From Prorocentrum cordatum (taxonomy: Eukaryota; Sar; Dinophyceae; Prorocentrales; Prorocentraceae), in contig CAUYUJ010018864.1 in the NCBI GenBank assembly GCA_963575745.1, positions 102,001-166,000 of the forward strand: a stretch of DNA of 64,000 bases, read 5' to 3'. The notes beneath the pieces were generated by a model. That model ran no database searches. It had not been told where the DNA came from and worked only from the letters and a program-made list of their open reading frames with translations. Positions 22,115 through 31,890 of this stretch are shown here, piece after piece; positions within the stretch are counted from its first letter, which is position 1; every line of letters begins with the position of its first letter. The translations under genes and the position numbers were made by a program.

Positions 22115-22915
22115 TCAAGGAGCGCTGCCCTTCTGGCTCTTCATGAAAGCCTTCTGGTCCGCCAGCTGCTTCGACTCCATGATGTACTGGATCTCCGAAG
22201 CGAGCTCGTCGAGCACGCCCTCCATCCCGATGATGGTCGGAAACATTGTCATGTACTGCAGCTCGGGGGTCGCCTTCTTCCATTCATTCCACCCCGACAT
22301 GACCACGTCGGACAGCGCATTGTCAGCGATGTAGCTGTTGACGGCCTCGTGCTTGTCCGCCAAGTCCGTGAGCAGGTCGGGCTCATTCTCGACGAGCTGC
22401 ACCCAGCCTGGGTCAGTCTTGAGCTGGTGCTGCAACGTGGTGGCGTGGGCAGTCACGCTGGAGTACCTGGTGACCATGGCCTTGGCGGCTTTGACCGCGT
22501 CAATTCTCTTCTCCTCCCCTGCCGCGGCACCAGCCTTCGCCTGGGCCTTGGCCTTGGCCTTGCCAGGCTTTCCCTTGCCCTTGCCCTTGCCGCCGACGTC
22601 GCCGGTAGCCTTGGGAGGTGGAGCGGCCGCAGCAGTTGCCTTCGCCGTCGCCTTGGGCCCGCCCCCGTTCGCGGCCCCGCCGGTAGGCTGCTCGCCCGCG
22701 GTCGCAGGCTGCCCAGCGGCCTTCTGCGCGCCACGGCGGTCCTCGGGCGGGCGCATCGGCGTGCCCAGTCTTCCCCCCGCCCCACCATAATTACCATTAA
22801 GCAAGACGACCTCCCCTTCCAGAGCCTCAGTGGCGTCCAAGGCGGGCTCGCCGTCATCCGCCCACCACGGGGTCTTTTGCCAAATGCAAGCTGGACGAGT
22901 TCCAACCGAACACAA
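22115..22915 (-). CDS. Uncharacterised Ala/Lys/Gly-rich protein with helical C-terminal module
   Basis: The frame 22915-22115 gives up to 266 aa; the true first exon may begin after a splice site, since no strong start codon is evident. An N-terminal part (TPWWADDGEPALD) is followed by a long Gly/Ala/Lys/Pro linker (KGKGKGKPGKAKAKAQAKAG). The C-terminal 125 residues are an ordered-looking helical domain (EEKRIDAVKAAKAMVTRYSS ... PGWVQL ... SGWNEWKKATPEL ... KQLADQKAFMKSQKG). Similar helical ends are frequent in unannotated dinoflagellate proteins. No active-site pattern seen. Function unknown. Confidence 0.55.
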   Translation of the reverse strand: MCSVGTRPACIWQKTPWWADDGEPALDATEALEGEVVLLNGNYGGAGGRLGTPMRPPEDRRGAQKAAGQPATAGEQPTGGAANGGGPKATAKATAAAAPPPKATGDVGGKGKGKGKPGKAKAKAQAKAGAAAGEEKRIDAVKAAKAMVTRYSSVTAHATTLQHQLKTDPGWVQLVENEPDLLTDLADKHEAVNSYIADNALSDVVMSGWNEWKKATPELQYMTMFPTIIGMEGVLDELASEIQYIMESKQLADQKAFMKSQKGSAP

Positions 22916-23870
22916 TTCTCACATGTCCCCCCCCCTTCTCCTCCTCCTCGTCCTTGTATCCCTCCTCTCCCCCTTCATCCGACTGCCTCCGCATCCTCGC
23001 CCCTCCTCCTCCGCAAGAGCGGGGCGTCCTTTGTGCTCGCGCCGTCGCTGTCGTCGATCGGCACGATCTTGGTCTTGCCGACCTCCCCTGCCCATGCTCA
23101 CCCCTGCTCCTCCTCCTCGCCCTCCTCCTCCTCTCCCTATTGTCTTCCTCCTCCTCCTCCTCCTCCTCGTCATCCCGCTCCTCCTCCTCCTCCTCCTCCT
23201 CCTCATCCTCCTCTTCCTCCTACTCGCCTCGTCCTCTTCCATGCTCGTCATCCTCCCCGTCGTCATCGTCGTCGTCCTCCTCCTCCTCCTCCGCCTCTGC
23301 GCGTCGCGCAGCTGCACACTCGCGCGTGCACGTTGTGCGCGCGGCCTCGCGCGGCGGCAACGCTGCTGACGAGGACGGGGAGGGATTCGGCGGCTGGCAA
23401 GGCGCGCGGGGAGAGATCCAGGAGTGCGCGAGCGCGGAGTGGTTGGATCAGGGAGGGGATGGGGACGTCGAGGATGGAGCGGAAGTAGCGAGTGCCATGA
23501 CGGAGCGGGAGTGACCATGGACTAAGAGAGGATGATGATGAGGAGGAGGAGGAGTGAGAGGAGGAGGAGGAGGAGGAGGAGGAGGAGGAGGAGGAGGAGG
23601 AGGAGGAGGAGGAGGAAAAGAAGGTGGAGGAGGAGGAGGAGCAGGAGAAGGATGGGGGAGGCTCACGTTGGTTTCAACGCCGACCCCCATGATTTCGACG
23701 AGGATGGCAGTTGGTAGGGATGACGGCCCACGATGTTTTCAACGCCAACCCTCATGATTTCGACGAGGACGACGATTGATCACAGTAGCATCGGGATTCA
23801 AGGTGGGAGGTGCAATGGTGACGATGAGATGATTGATGTCCGAGCCAACCTCACCCGCGACCGTGCTAGC
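22916..23870. repeat. CTC and GAG triplet tracts
   Basis: Long CTC/TCC-rich runs (22925-23300) and a GAG/GGA run (23530-23645) with little unique DNA between them. Near 23672-23785, GTTTTCAACGCCRACCC-like text recurs twice in imperfect copies (about 23680 and 23733), each followed by CATGATTTCGACGAGGA. All long ORFs here are compositional artefacts. Confidence 0.75.
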
Positions 23871-23874
23871 CAGT

Positions 23875-25512
23875 CTACCACGAGCTCGGTGGAATTGCTG
23901 GAAGCGGCGGGATGCCCCGCTTGGGAGGAGGCGCAGGGCGAGTCGCGACGGAAGGCTCGGCGCTCGCACTGCCCTCAGTGTTCGGCGCCGCTGGCGAATC
24001 TGTAGCTGCACTGCTGTCGTGCACGACCGACGGCGGCTGGTCCTTCTTGCTCCGTTTCGACTTGGTGCCATCATCTGCTACAGCTTCCACGGGCTCATCT
24101 GCAGCAGCTGTGCGTTTTTTTGCTGATGGGCGTTTCTTGACGCCGCTCTTCTTGCCGAATCCGTGTTTGGCTTTCTCGGCCTCGAGCTCTGACTTGTCTT
24201 TCCCCTCCACGTACATTGCGCACAGCGCCCTCATCATCTCGATGCCCTTCTCCTTGCTGGTGTAGCCGCTGACCGCAGTAATCTGCTCTAGTTTATGGCC
24301 GTCGCACCCGCCTTTCCACAGGGTCAGCCACTCGACATCGTGCTTCTTGGTGACCTTCGCCTGCAACCTCACCCCGTCCTTCTGGCCCTCCCAGACGATG
24401 AGGTTCGTCCCCTTGGCGGGCCGCTCGTCCACGATGTGCCACTCTTTTGGCAAGTCCACCTTCATGCCGTCGGGCCATGCCGCCGAGCTGCCGACGCCAT
24501 CCTCGCTGGGCTTGGTCACCCCGAACTCCTTCGGCCGCTTCGAGCCCTCCTTGTGCCGCCAGCACGCCTGAGGCGAACGATAGGGGACAAGCAAATCGGG
24601 GCCTTACGTTTCTGGCACCAGGATTCCGAGCGAATGACATCCCCGCTGGCGCCGGTAGGTCCTGGTAGGTCCCCACGACGCCGCCCGTTCAGCCGCGATG
24701 CCCCGATCAGCTCCCAATGATGCGAGAAGGCCCGAAATGCCAGACCACCATCGTTTTTTTAGTTGTTGTGTTTTGTTTGTTATGTAAATAATATGCCGCA
24801 GCCTTTAGATCCAAGCTCCAGCCGATGGTCCACTGGCCGACCTTCATCTCATACTTGCTGTCCTCCTTGCCCGTGCTGGAGCCCTGGGCAGGCTCTTGCG
24901 GTGCCGCTTTAGTAGCCTTCTTCTTCGTGGCCTTGGCGTCCTCCTCCTCGTCCTCCTCGTTGACGGCCTCGTCCTCTTCGAAGTCCTCCTCCTCCTCCTT
25001 CTCCTCCTCCTCCTCTTCCTCCTCGTCCTCTTCGTCCTCGTCGGGGACCTTGTCGACCTCCCCGTCTTTGCCCTCGTTGGCTTCGTCGCCGCTCTCGTCC
25101 ACAATGCAGCGGACCCATTTTGGTACTGGTTGTTTCCGTGCCGCATTCGCCACGTGCTGGAGCATGAGGTGAACGTAGCCAGCCTTCTGACTCGCCCAGC
25201 TTTCCAGGGCGTCGGCCAATTTCCACGTAGCCTCTTTCTCAAAGGCCACATCTGAAAGCAACGTTACCAGGATCGACTTCGCGGGGATGACGTCCGTGAT
25301 GGACCGAAGTTTGATCAAGAGCTTCTGATTCTTCTTCAGCGTCTCGATGTCCTGGGCACCGTCGGTGTAGTCGGCATCCTCAGGCTTCCTGATGTTCTGC
25401 TTGAGGGCCTCGAGGACCTTCTTCTGGGCGTCATCGCTGAGCGTGGTCTGAGAACCTGCTGGCCGACCGCCGCGTGGCCCATCGCCCGAAGATGCCGCGG
25501 GCCTCTTCATGG
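23875..25512 (-). CDS. Uncharacterised acidic/basic protein, two exons with GC-AG intron
   Basis: Start at ATG 25512 (MKRPAASSGDGPRGG). Exon 1 is 25512-24803 and exon 2 is 24567-23875. The 235-nt intron 24802-24568 is GC-AG and phase 0, joining ...WSLDLK|ACWRHKEGSK. Exon 1 encodes a helical domain (LSDDAQKKVLEALKQN ... SWASQKAGYVHLML), a long Glu/Asp run and the start of a small globular module (YEMKVGQWTIGWSLDLK). Exon 2 completes it (WHIVDERP...VWEGQKDGVRLQAKV...EWLTLWKGGC) and ends in a basic KKRPSAKKR tail and a Pro/Ala-rich end. The acidic run beside a basic tail suggests nucleic-acid or chromatin contact, which is inference only. Stop at 23875. Confidence 0.7.
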
Positions 25513-25559
25513 GCGGGATTGCTCGATAATAGCCTGGAGCCAATCATGGCGCTACGGAT

Positions 25560-25634
25560 GCGATGGCGATGGATGCCCAGCGGGGAGGTTGCGGGGGGGC
25601 GTCGCCGTGGCCGCCGCCGCGGACGACGACGACG

Positions 25635-25682
<48 letters not shown>

Positions 25683-25930
25683 GCGGCGGCGGCAGCCGCG
25701 GCGGCGGCGGCGACGACGACGAGTTTCGCCAGTCAAAGTCTTGCTGCTTGGAAGCGGGCTCTATTTTCGGCCCCAGGTGAGGCCAGCAGAGGGAGGACCC
25801 AGGACCTCTCATATACGTCGAGCCCGTCCCGAAACCAGAGTGGCCCTTATTCCAAGTATCTGACGCTGACGACGGCGACGACGACGACGACACGACGACG
25901 ACGACGACGACGACGACGACACAGAAGCGA
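25560..25930. repeat. GAC and GGC triplet runs
   Basis: GACGAC runs at about 25620-25670 (passing into GGC repeats to 25700) and 25865-25922, separated by a unique segment of about 130 nt (25730-25860). They are upstream of the - strand gene ending at 23875, and no exon is visible. Confidence 0.8.
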
Positions 25931-26264
25931 TGGCACCCGCCCGCGCCCCCCCCTCCTTCGACGCGCTGCCCGCCGCAGCGCCGCTGGCCGCTGCGCCGGT
26001 AGGTCCAGCTGCGGCCTAGCAAGGGGGGCCCTTACCAGAGGCATCTCCTCCTCCTCCTCCTCCTCCTCCTTCGTCTCCTCATGCTCTTCCCAATCCTCCT
26101 CTTCCTCGTCACCCCTGCCCATCCTTCTTTTCCTGCTCGTTCTCCTCACCATCCTCCACCTCGCCTCATCCTCCTCTTTTTTCTCGATCCTCCTCCTCCT
26201 CGCCTCCTCCTCCTTCTCCCTTCCTGCTCCTTCTCATCCTCACCCCCCCCCTCGTCGTCGCGCG

Positions 26265-28393
26265 GCTGGCGCGCGCGCGCCTGGGCCCCACTGGAGCTCG
26301 GCCCCGCTGCAGCGGCCTGCGCGACCTCGCTGGTCTCCTCAGCGCGGGCGGACAGGTCCCGACGCATCTCTGCCCCGCCCGCCCCCCGCTCGCCGCACCG
26401 CCTCCACCTCCTCCACCTCGACGTCCTCCACGCGTAAAACACATAGGAATCGAGCCACAGAGGGGGAATCTGGCGGAACATACGTAAAACACGTAGGATT
26501 CGAAACACAGAGGAGAGGCGATCTATAGAAGCATACGTAATCAACATAGGATTCGAGCCCTGGGAAAGGGGCCGTCTATAGGAACATACGTAAAGCACAT
26601 AGGATTCGAGCAGGGGCAATCTATAGGAACATGCGTAAACATACGCGCACACACAGGGGATTCGAGCCACTGGAAAGGGGCAATCTATAGGAACATTCGT
26701 ACATATATGGTTGGATCCACAGGAGAAGGATTCGAGGGAGAGGAGGAGGAGGAGGAGTAGGAGTAGGAGGAGGATGGGGATGAGGAGGCGGGAGCGGTTC
26801 CTCCGCCTCCATGACGTCGACCAGCCACTTTTGGTGCGTCGCCCACGTCTCGGAGAACTGTTCCCTGAAGATGCGCCGCACGTACGGGAACATCATGATC
26901 TCCGCGCTGTCGTCGTAGTCGATGAAGGGGGGGCCGAGCTGGACGCACTTGCTGCAGTGCGCACCTGCAGCGCGCCACCCCTCGGCCCCCCCTCCGAACT
27001 TCCAGGCGATCCTCCCGACGGTCAGCATCTCCGTGTCCTTGATCCACGCGTTGGACGTCGCCTCCGTGTGCGTCTGAGTCTTGGTCCACTTCTTGTGGAT
27101 GTCCTCGGCCCACTTCGCGCGGTACTCATTCATCTTGTCAATGCCGAGCGCCTTCGCGGCAGCATATTCTTTCTTGATTTTCTCGTTCTTAGCTTTCTGG
27201 CGTTGCCACTTGCCTGCCAGAGGGTTCCCCTTCTTCCCCTTGGTGCTGAATTGGTAGCCGTTTTCCTGACAGCGCCGCGTCGCCGCTCATCCCCACCGCG
27301 TGCCGGTAGGGGTGAGCGGCGCCCCCCGCCCATTCCCGCCGCCTCCTGCGATTCAGAATTGCGATCGGTGCTCGGAGCTGAAGGGCGACGCGCGCGGCAT
27401 CAATCTCTCTCCGTCCCGAGCGCCGTTCACAACTCTTATATCGCGGGAGGGGGCAGGACGGGTGGGGAGAGGCGATGCATGACAATGGAAGTCAATGGAG
27501 GTCGACGCTGGGTCAACGTCAGCGTTGACTCAGCGTTGACCTCCGTTGACCTCCGTTGACCTCCGTCGGTCCTTGACCTCGTCCCAGTAGGTCGCCCAGT
27601 CCACTGTGTCGTCGAACTCGGCATCCCCCCCCTTCTCGGTCTTCTCGGTTTTCTGGGGAGTCGGCGTGTCCGACTGCTTCAGGGTGAGCAGGCGCTTCAT
27701 GTTGTTCGAGGTGACCAAAGCCTTGAGCTTCGCCACGACCGTGGACTCGTCCTGCGACTCTGTCGAGTGCTTGATGTCCTCGACCATCACGGCGATTTCA
27801 TTCATCATCATCTTCTTCGAGGGCGGCGTGCCCTGCAGGAAGTCCGCGCCCTGGTCCACTGGCCCAGTCAGCTGCGCCGCCATCGGGTGGGGGTACTCCT
27901 GCGCCTGGAGGTGCACGTTCTCGTCATCCAGCCTCAACTTCACGTTCCGCTTCTTCTTCGGGGGCTCGGCGATGACACCCTCAGAGCCCCGCTTCGCCGC
28001 CGCCTCAGCCAAATCCATTTCGACCGAGTCGCGCCAGACGCTTGAGGCGGCTCCCCTCTGGGGCTTAAGCAGCGGGTCCTCGTCGGAGTCGACCGCGACC
28101 GAAGCGTCGAGCACGGACGGGGTGGCGCCGCCTGCCGCCTCTTCCGCCATCTCGGCCGTTGCCACGTCATTCTCTGGGTTGAACGGGTTCTGCGACCATG
28201 ACGTCGACCGTGGCCACTTGGCAGGGTCGAGCGACCAGTCGTCAGGCATCCTATCAGGCAAGGTCTGCGTGCACGGGATCTGCTCCTCCTCCTCTTGGTC
28301 CGTCGCGTGGTCCGTCGGCGGCATGCCCTCTTCCACCGACTGCGCGGGCACAGGAGTGTCCTCGACCTCAATCACGCAGGGATCGGCCGCCAT
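26265..28393 (-). CDS. Uncharacterised multi-exon protein with GT-AG intron filled by GGTCAAC repeats
   Basis: Start at ATG 28393 (MAADPCVIEVEDTPVPAQ). Exon 1 is 28393-27578 and encodes an acidic, Pro-rich region, then PPKKKRNVKLRLDDE and a helical part (SKKMMMNEIAVMVEDIKHST), ending DWATYWDE. Exon 2 starts at 27265 (ENGYQFSTKGKKGNPLAGKW); the 312-nt intron 27577-27266 is GT-AG and phase 0. Exon 2 continues with RAKWAEDIHKKWTKTQTHTE, a Cys pair HCSKC and YVRRIFREQF, ending near 26800. The frame stays open to a stop at 26621 but becomes Pro-rich repeat. A further exon of low certainty (EETSEVAQAAAAGPSSSG) may lie near 26420-26265. The WQRQK...RAKWA module is one I know from unannotated dinoflagellate proteins. 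Confidence 0.65.
26425..26745 (+). repeat. Tandem repeat of about 55 nt with ATAGGATTCGAG core
   Basis: Five to six degenerate copies of a unit containing ACATACGTAAANCACATAGG, then ATTCGAGCC, then GGGGCAATCTATAGG. It follows exon 2 of the - strand gene and probably lies in the next intron. Confidence 0.8.
27485..27575. repeat. GTTGACC minisatellite (locus 4), inside an intron
   Basis: On the coding (-) strand the intron opens GTCAAGGACCGACGG and at once runs into GAGGTCAACG repeats. It then passes through GTCAACGCTGACGTTGACCC to the opposite orientation, so the two halves can pair. It begins within about 15 nt of the GT donor. Confidence 0.85.
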
Positions 28394-28815
28394 CTCCACG
28401 CCGAGCGTAGTAAGAAGGGGCTCTTGGCGAACGTATGCCTTCGATCGGTTTCTAGAGCCAAATTGGCAATGGTCGTCATTCGTCGTCATCCTCACCGCTT
28501 TGTGTATCGCTCGAGATTCCTCGCAATTCGTAACGGCGCTCTCCCTCGAGATGTCCTCGCAATTACAGTGGTTGACTCATCCCCCCAAAAGGGTGTGATC
28601 GAAGACGAAGTGGACAATTATCCAAGGGTTCAGGGTATACAAATTGAAATACACGCGGTCGAAATGTTAAAAACATGCAAACCAAAGCGAAACCATGACA
28701 ACAAAATACATAAAAACAACACTTATATACAACATCACTCAAAGAAGTGCCTTGGCAGTAAACAATAACCGCCGACACTCGGCAGTTAAAATTACCGCCG
28801 CGGTACCTTAGGGAA
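28394..28815. other. AT-richer stretch between gene start and satellite array 2
   Basis: No exon recognised. The segment 28640-28790 is unusually A-rich for this window, and GTCGAAATGTTAAAAACA at about 28658 recurs exactly at about 32010 inside a coding exon of transposase-like copy C. It may include the promoter of the - strand gene starting at 28393. Confidence 0.4.
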
Positions 28816-30503
28816 GAGGGTGGCCCGGGAGGGTGGCCCGGGAGGATCTCAAGGGTGGGGCCTGCGAGGGTGGCCTGGGAGGGTGGCCCGGGAGGGTGGC
28901 CCAGGAGGGTGGCCCGGGAGGGTGGGGCTCGGAAGGGTGGGCCCGGGAGGGTGGGCCCGGGAGGGTGGCCCGGGAGGGTGGTCCGGGAGGGTGGACCCAG
29001 GAGGGTGGGCCCGGGAGGATGGCCCGGGAGGGTGGCCCGGGAGGGTGGCCCGGGAGGATCTGAAGGGTGGGGCTTGGGAGGGTGGCCCGGGAGGGTGGCC
29101 CGGGAGGGTGGCCCGGGAGGGTCCGGGAGGGTGGCCCGGGAGATTGGCCCGGGAGGGTGGCCCGGGAGGGTGGCCCGGGAGGGTGGCCCGGGAGGGTTCC
29201 CGAGGGTGGAGCCCGGGAGAGGGGCCCGGGAGGGTGGCCCGGGAGGGTGGCCCGGGAGGGTGGGCCCGGGAGGGTGGGCCCGGGAGGGTGGGCCCGGGAG
29301 GGTGGCCCGGGAGGGTGGCCCGGGAGGGTGGCCCGGGAGATTGGCCCGGAGGGTGGCCGGGGAGGGTCCCCGAGGGTGGGGCCCGGGAGGGTGGGCCCGG
29401 GAGGGTGGCCCCGGAGGGTGGGCCAGGGGGAGGGTCCCCGAGGGTGGGGCCCGGGAGGGTGGCCCGGGAGGGTGGCCCGGGAGGATCTGAAGGGTGGGGC
29501 TTGGGAGGGTGGCCCGGGAGGGTGGCCCGGGAGGGGCCCGGGCCCCCGGGAGGCCCGTGGCCCGGGAGGGTGGGCCCGGGAGGGTGGCCCGGGAGGGTGG
29601 GCCCGGGAGGGTGGGCCCGGGAGGGTGGGCCCGGGAGGGTGGGCCCGGGAGGGTGGCCCGGGAGGGTGAGCCCGGGAGGGTGGCCCGGGAGATTGGCCCG
29701 GGAGGGTGGCCGGGGAGGGTCCCCGAGGGTGGGGCCCGGGAGAGTAGCCCGGGAGAGTGGCCCCGGAGGGTGGGCCAGGGTGGGCCCAGGAGGGTGGGAG
29801 GGTCCCCGAGGGTGGGGCCCGGGAGGGTGGCCCGGGAGGGTGAGCCCGGGAGGGGGTGGAGGGTGGCCCGGGAGGGTGGCCCGGGAGGGTGGCCCGGGAG
29901 GGTGGCCTGGAGGGTCGCCGAGGATGTGGCCCGGGAGGGTGGCCCGGGAGGGTGGGCACGGGAAGGTGGCCCGGGAGGGTGGCCCGGGAGGGTAGCCCGG
30001 GGGAGGGTGGGCTCGGGAGGGTAGGCCCGGAAGGGTGGCCCGGGACGGTGGCCCGGGAGGGTGGGCCCGGGAGGGTGGGCCGGGAGGGTGGCCCGGGACG
30101 GGAGGGCGGGGGGGCCCGGGAGGGTGGGCTCGGGAGGGTGGCCCGGGAGGGTGGCCCGGGAGGGTGGTGCTCGGGAGGGTGGGCCCGGGAGGGTGGGCCC
30201 GGGAGGGTGGCCCGGGAGGGTAGCCCGGGAGGGTGGGCCCAGGAGGGTGGGCCCGGGAGGGTGGCCCGGGAGGCTGGCCCGGGAGGCTGGCCCGGGAGGG
30301 TGGCCCGGGAGGGTGGGCCCGGGAGGGTGGCCCGGGAGGGTGGCCCGGGAGGTTGGCCCGGGAGGGTGGGCCCGGGAGGGTGGGCCCGAGAGGGTGGCCC
30401 GGGAAGGTGGGCCCGGGAGGGTGGGCTCGGGAGGGTGGCCCGAGAGGGTGGCCCGGGAGGGTGGCCCGGGAGGGTGGCCCGGGAGGGTGGCCCGCGAGGG
30501 TGT
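28816..30503 (+). repeat. Satellite array 2, 13-bp unit GGGTGGCCCGGGA
   Basis: About 1.7 kb of the same 13/14-nt unit and orientation as array 1, with variants and occasional inserts such as GGATCTGAAGGGTGGGG at about 29054 and 29485. Those inserts point to a higher-order copy of about 430 nt. The long ORFs on both strands here are artefacts of the unit. Confidence 0.95.
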
Positions 30504-30884
30504 TGTGGTGAATTTGGGTGGTTATAAGATTTAGCAGACTTAGCAAGTTGGTTTCGGAACTTACAAGTTGCGCTAACTGAACGCAAGTAGTTGCAAGTAC
30601 TTGCATGTTGACGTGCAGCCACTGCATTTTTAGCTCCCGAATTGTTGTTTTTTCTATGAGCGATGCGCAAGGCGAGCGACACCTGCATTGGAAAGCAATG
30701 TTTTTTTTGCGCTGCTGCGCATAAGCAAGCAGGTAGCAGCTCACGCGATGTCTCACCACTTGAACATGGGAGGCACTATCGCGATTGATCCGCCTCCATG
30801 GCGCCTGCATGCCTTGCAAGTCTTCGAACCTTTCTAACCAACCACAACGGACGTCCCACATCGCAAATGTCCACCATGCATTTT
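30504..30884. other. AT-richer flank of satellite array 2
   Basis: Starts TTGTGGTGAATTTGGG and contains ACTTAGCAAGTTGG, ACTTACAAGTTGCG and GTTGCAAGTACTTGCA, a family of short CAAGT(T/A) words. A related sequence, reversed, flanks array 3. No exon recognised. Confidence 0.5.
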
Positions 30885-31808
30885 TCACAATTGCACGTGT
30901 GCAAAGCGGCCAGTTGCTTGCAGACGGCACGCCCGTATAGTGGTGGTGATGGTTCGGAAACTTGGCAAACGCCCCGCCATGGCAGTGATGATGTCGGTCG
31001 TGTGCACCAGCTGCAAGTCGTCGTCGGTTGGGTGCACGGTCAGCACGCCGAGCCGATCATCGTAGCGAGGGGTGTCCCAGATTGAAACCAGCGATACCAT
31101 CGTTCCGTTTACAGCAGCGTGAAACCAAACCTCCCCACACGCCTTGCCACCATTGGCAACGGAGAGCAGCACGATGTCGCGGGATTGGCATGTCGACAAC
31201 GTCGACACCCGAGCCGAAAGAGCCGTGGTCGTGCTGTCCTTGGGGAGGCGCTGGCCGAGCTTCTCCTCCAGGAAGGCGTGCATCTTCTTAGGTGCCGCCC
31301 TGGGACACACCAAGTGCGGCGAGAAGTCGAACACGTTGGTGCTGCGCAAATTTGCCAACTGCAGGCATGTGACCTCGGACAGCACACTCCTCTCAGAAGC
31401 TGCCAGCTGGCGCATATCATTGCAGAACCGCTTGGGCACTCTGTGCTTTCTCTCGTGCACAAAACACGACATGAGGCATCCGAACTTGATCAGGCGCCTT
31501 GGGAAATGGACCAGCCAGTGAAACTTCGGTGTCATGTATTCCTGCCACCCTGCTGCTTCACAAGCATCCAGAAACGCGTTCGTCCTGTTCCTGAGAGCGT
31601 CAGCAGACGCACGGGATGATGCTGCAGCTTCGATGCGCCACACCAAATCACACAACCGAACAAAAGCGGTGCACTCCGCGCGTGCTACCCCTGCAGGCAA
31701 TATAACCGTCATCACAAACGTATACATCATTGGCAGCAAAGTCAATGCCTCACTCGCCTGGCACTTAAACGCTTTCGCCTTGCCGTTGGAAGTATCGCGG
31801 CCCTTCTG

Positions 31809-31890
<82 letters not shown>

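Noticed and set aside
21626-23488. A 620-codon ORF on the + strand
   Set aside because: It starts in GGTCAAC repeats, is antisense to the helical gene at 22115-22915 and ends in CTC repeats; composition changes abruptly at each boundary.
22919-23690. Ser/Arg/Glu-rich ORFs over CTC and GAG runs
   Set aside because: Pure trinucleotide composition, open in several frames on both strands at once.
28808-30930. ORFs of 390-690 codons over satellite array 2
   Set aside because: Same 13-nt repeat artefact as array 1; no start context, splice structure or domain.
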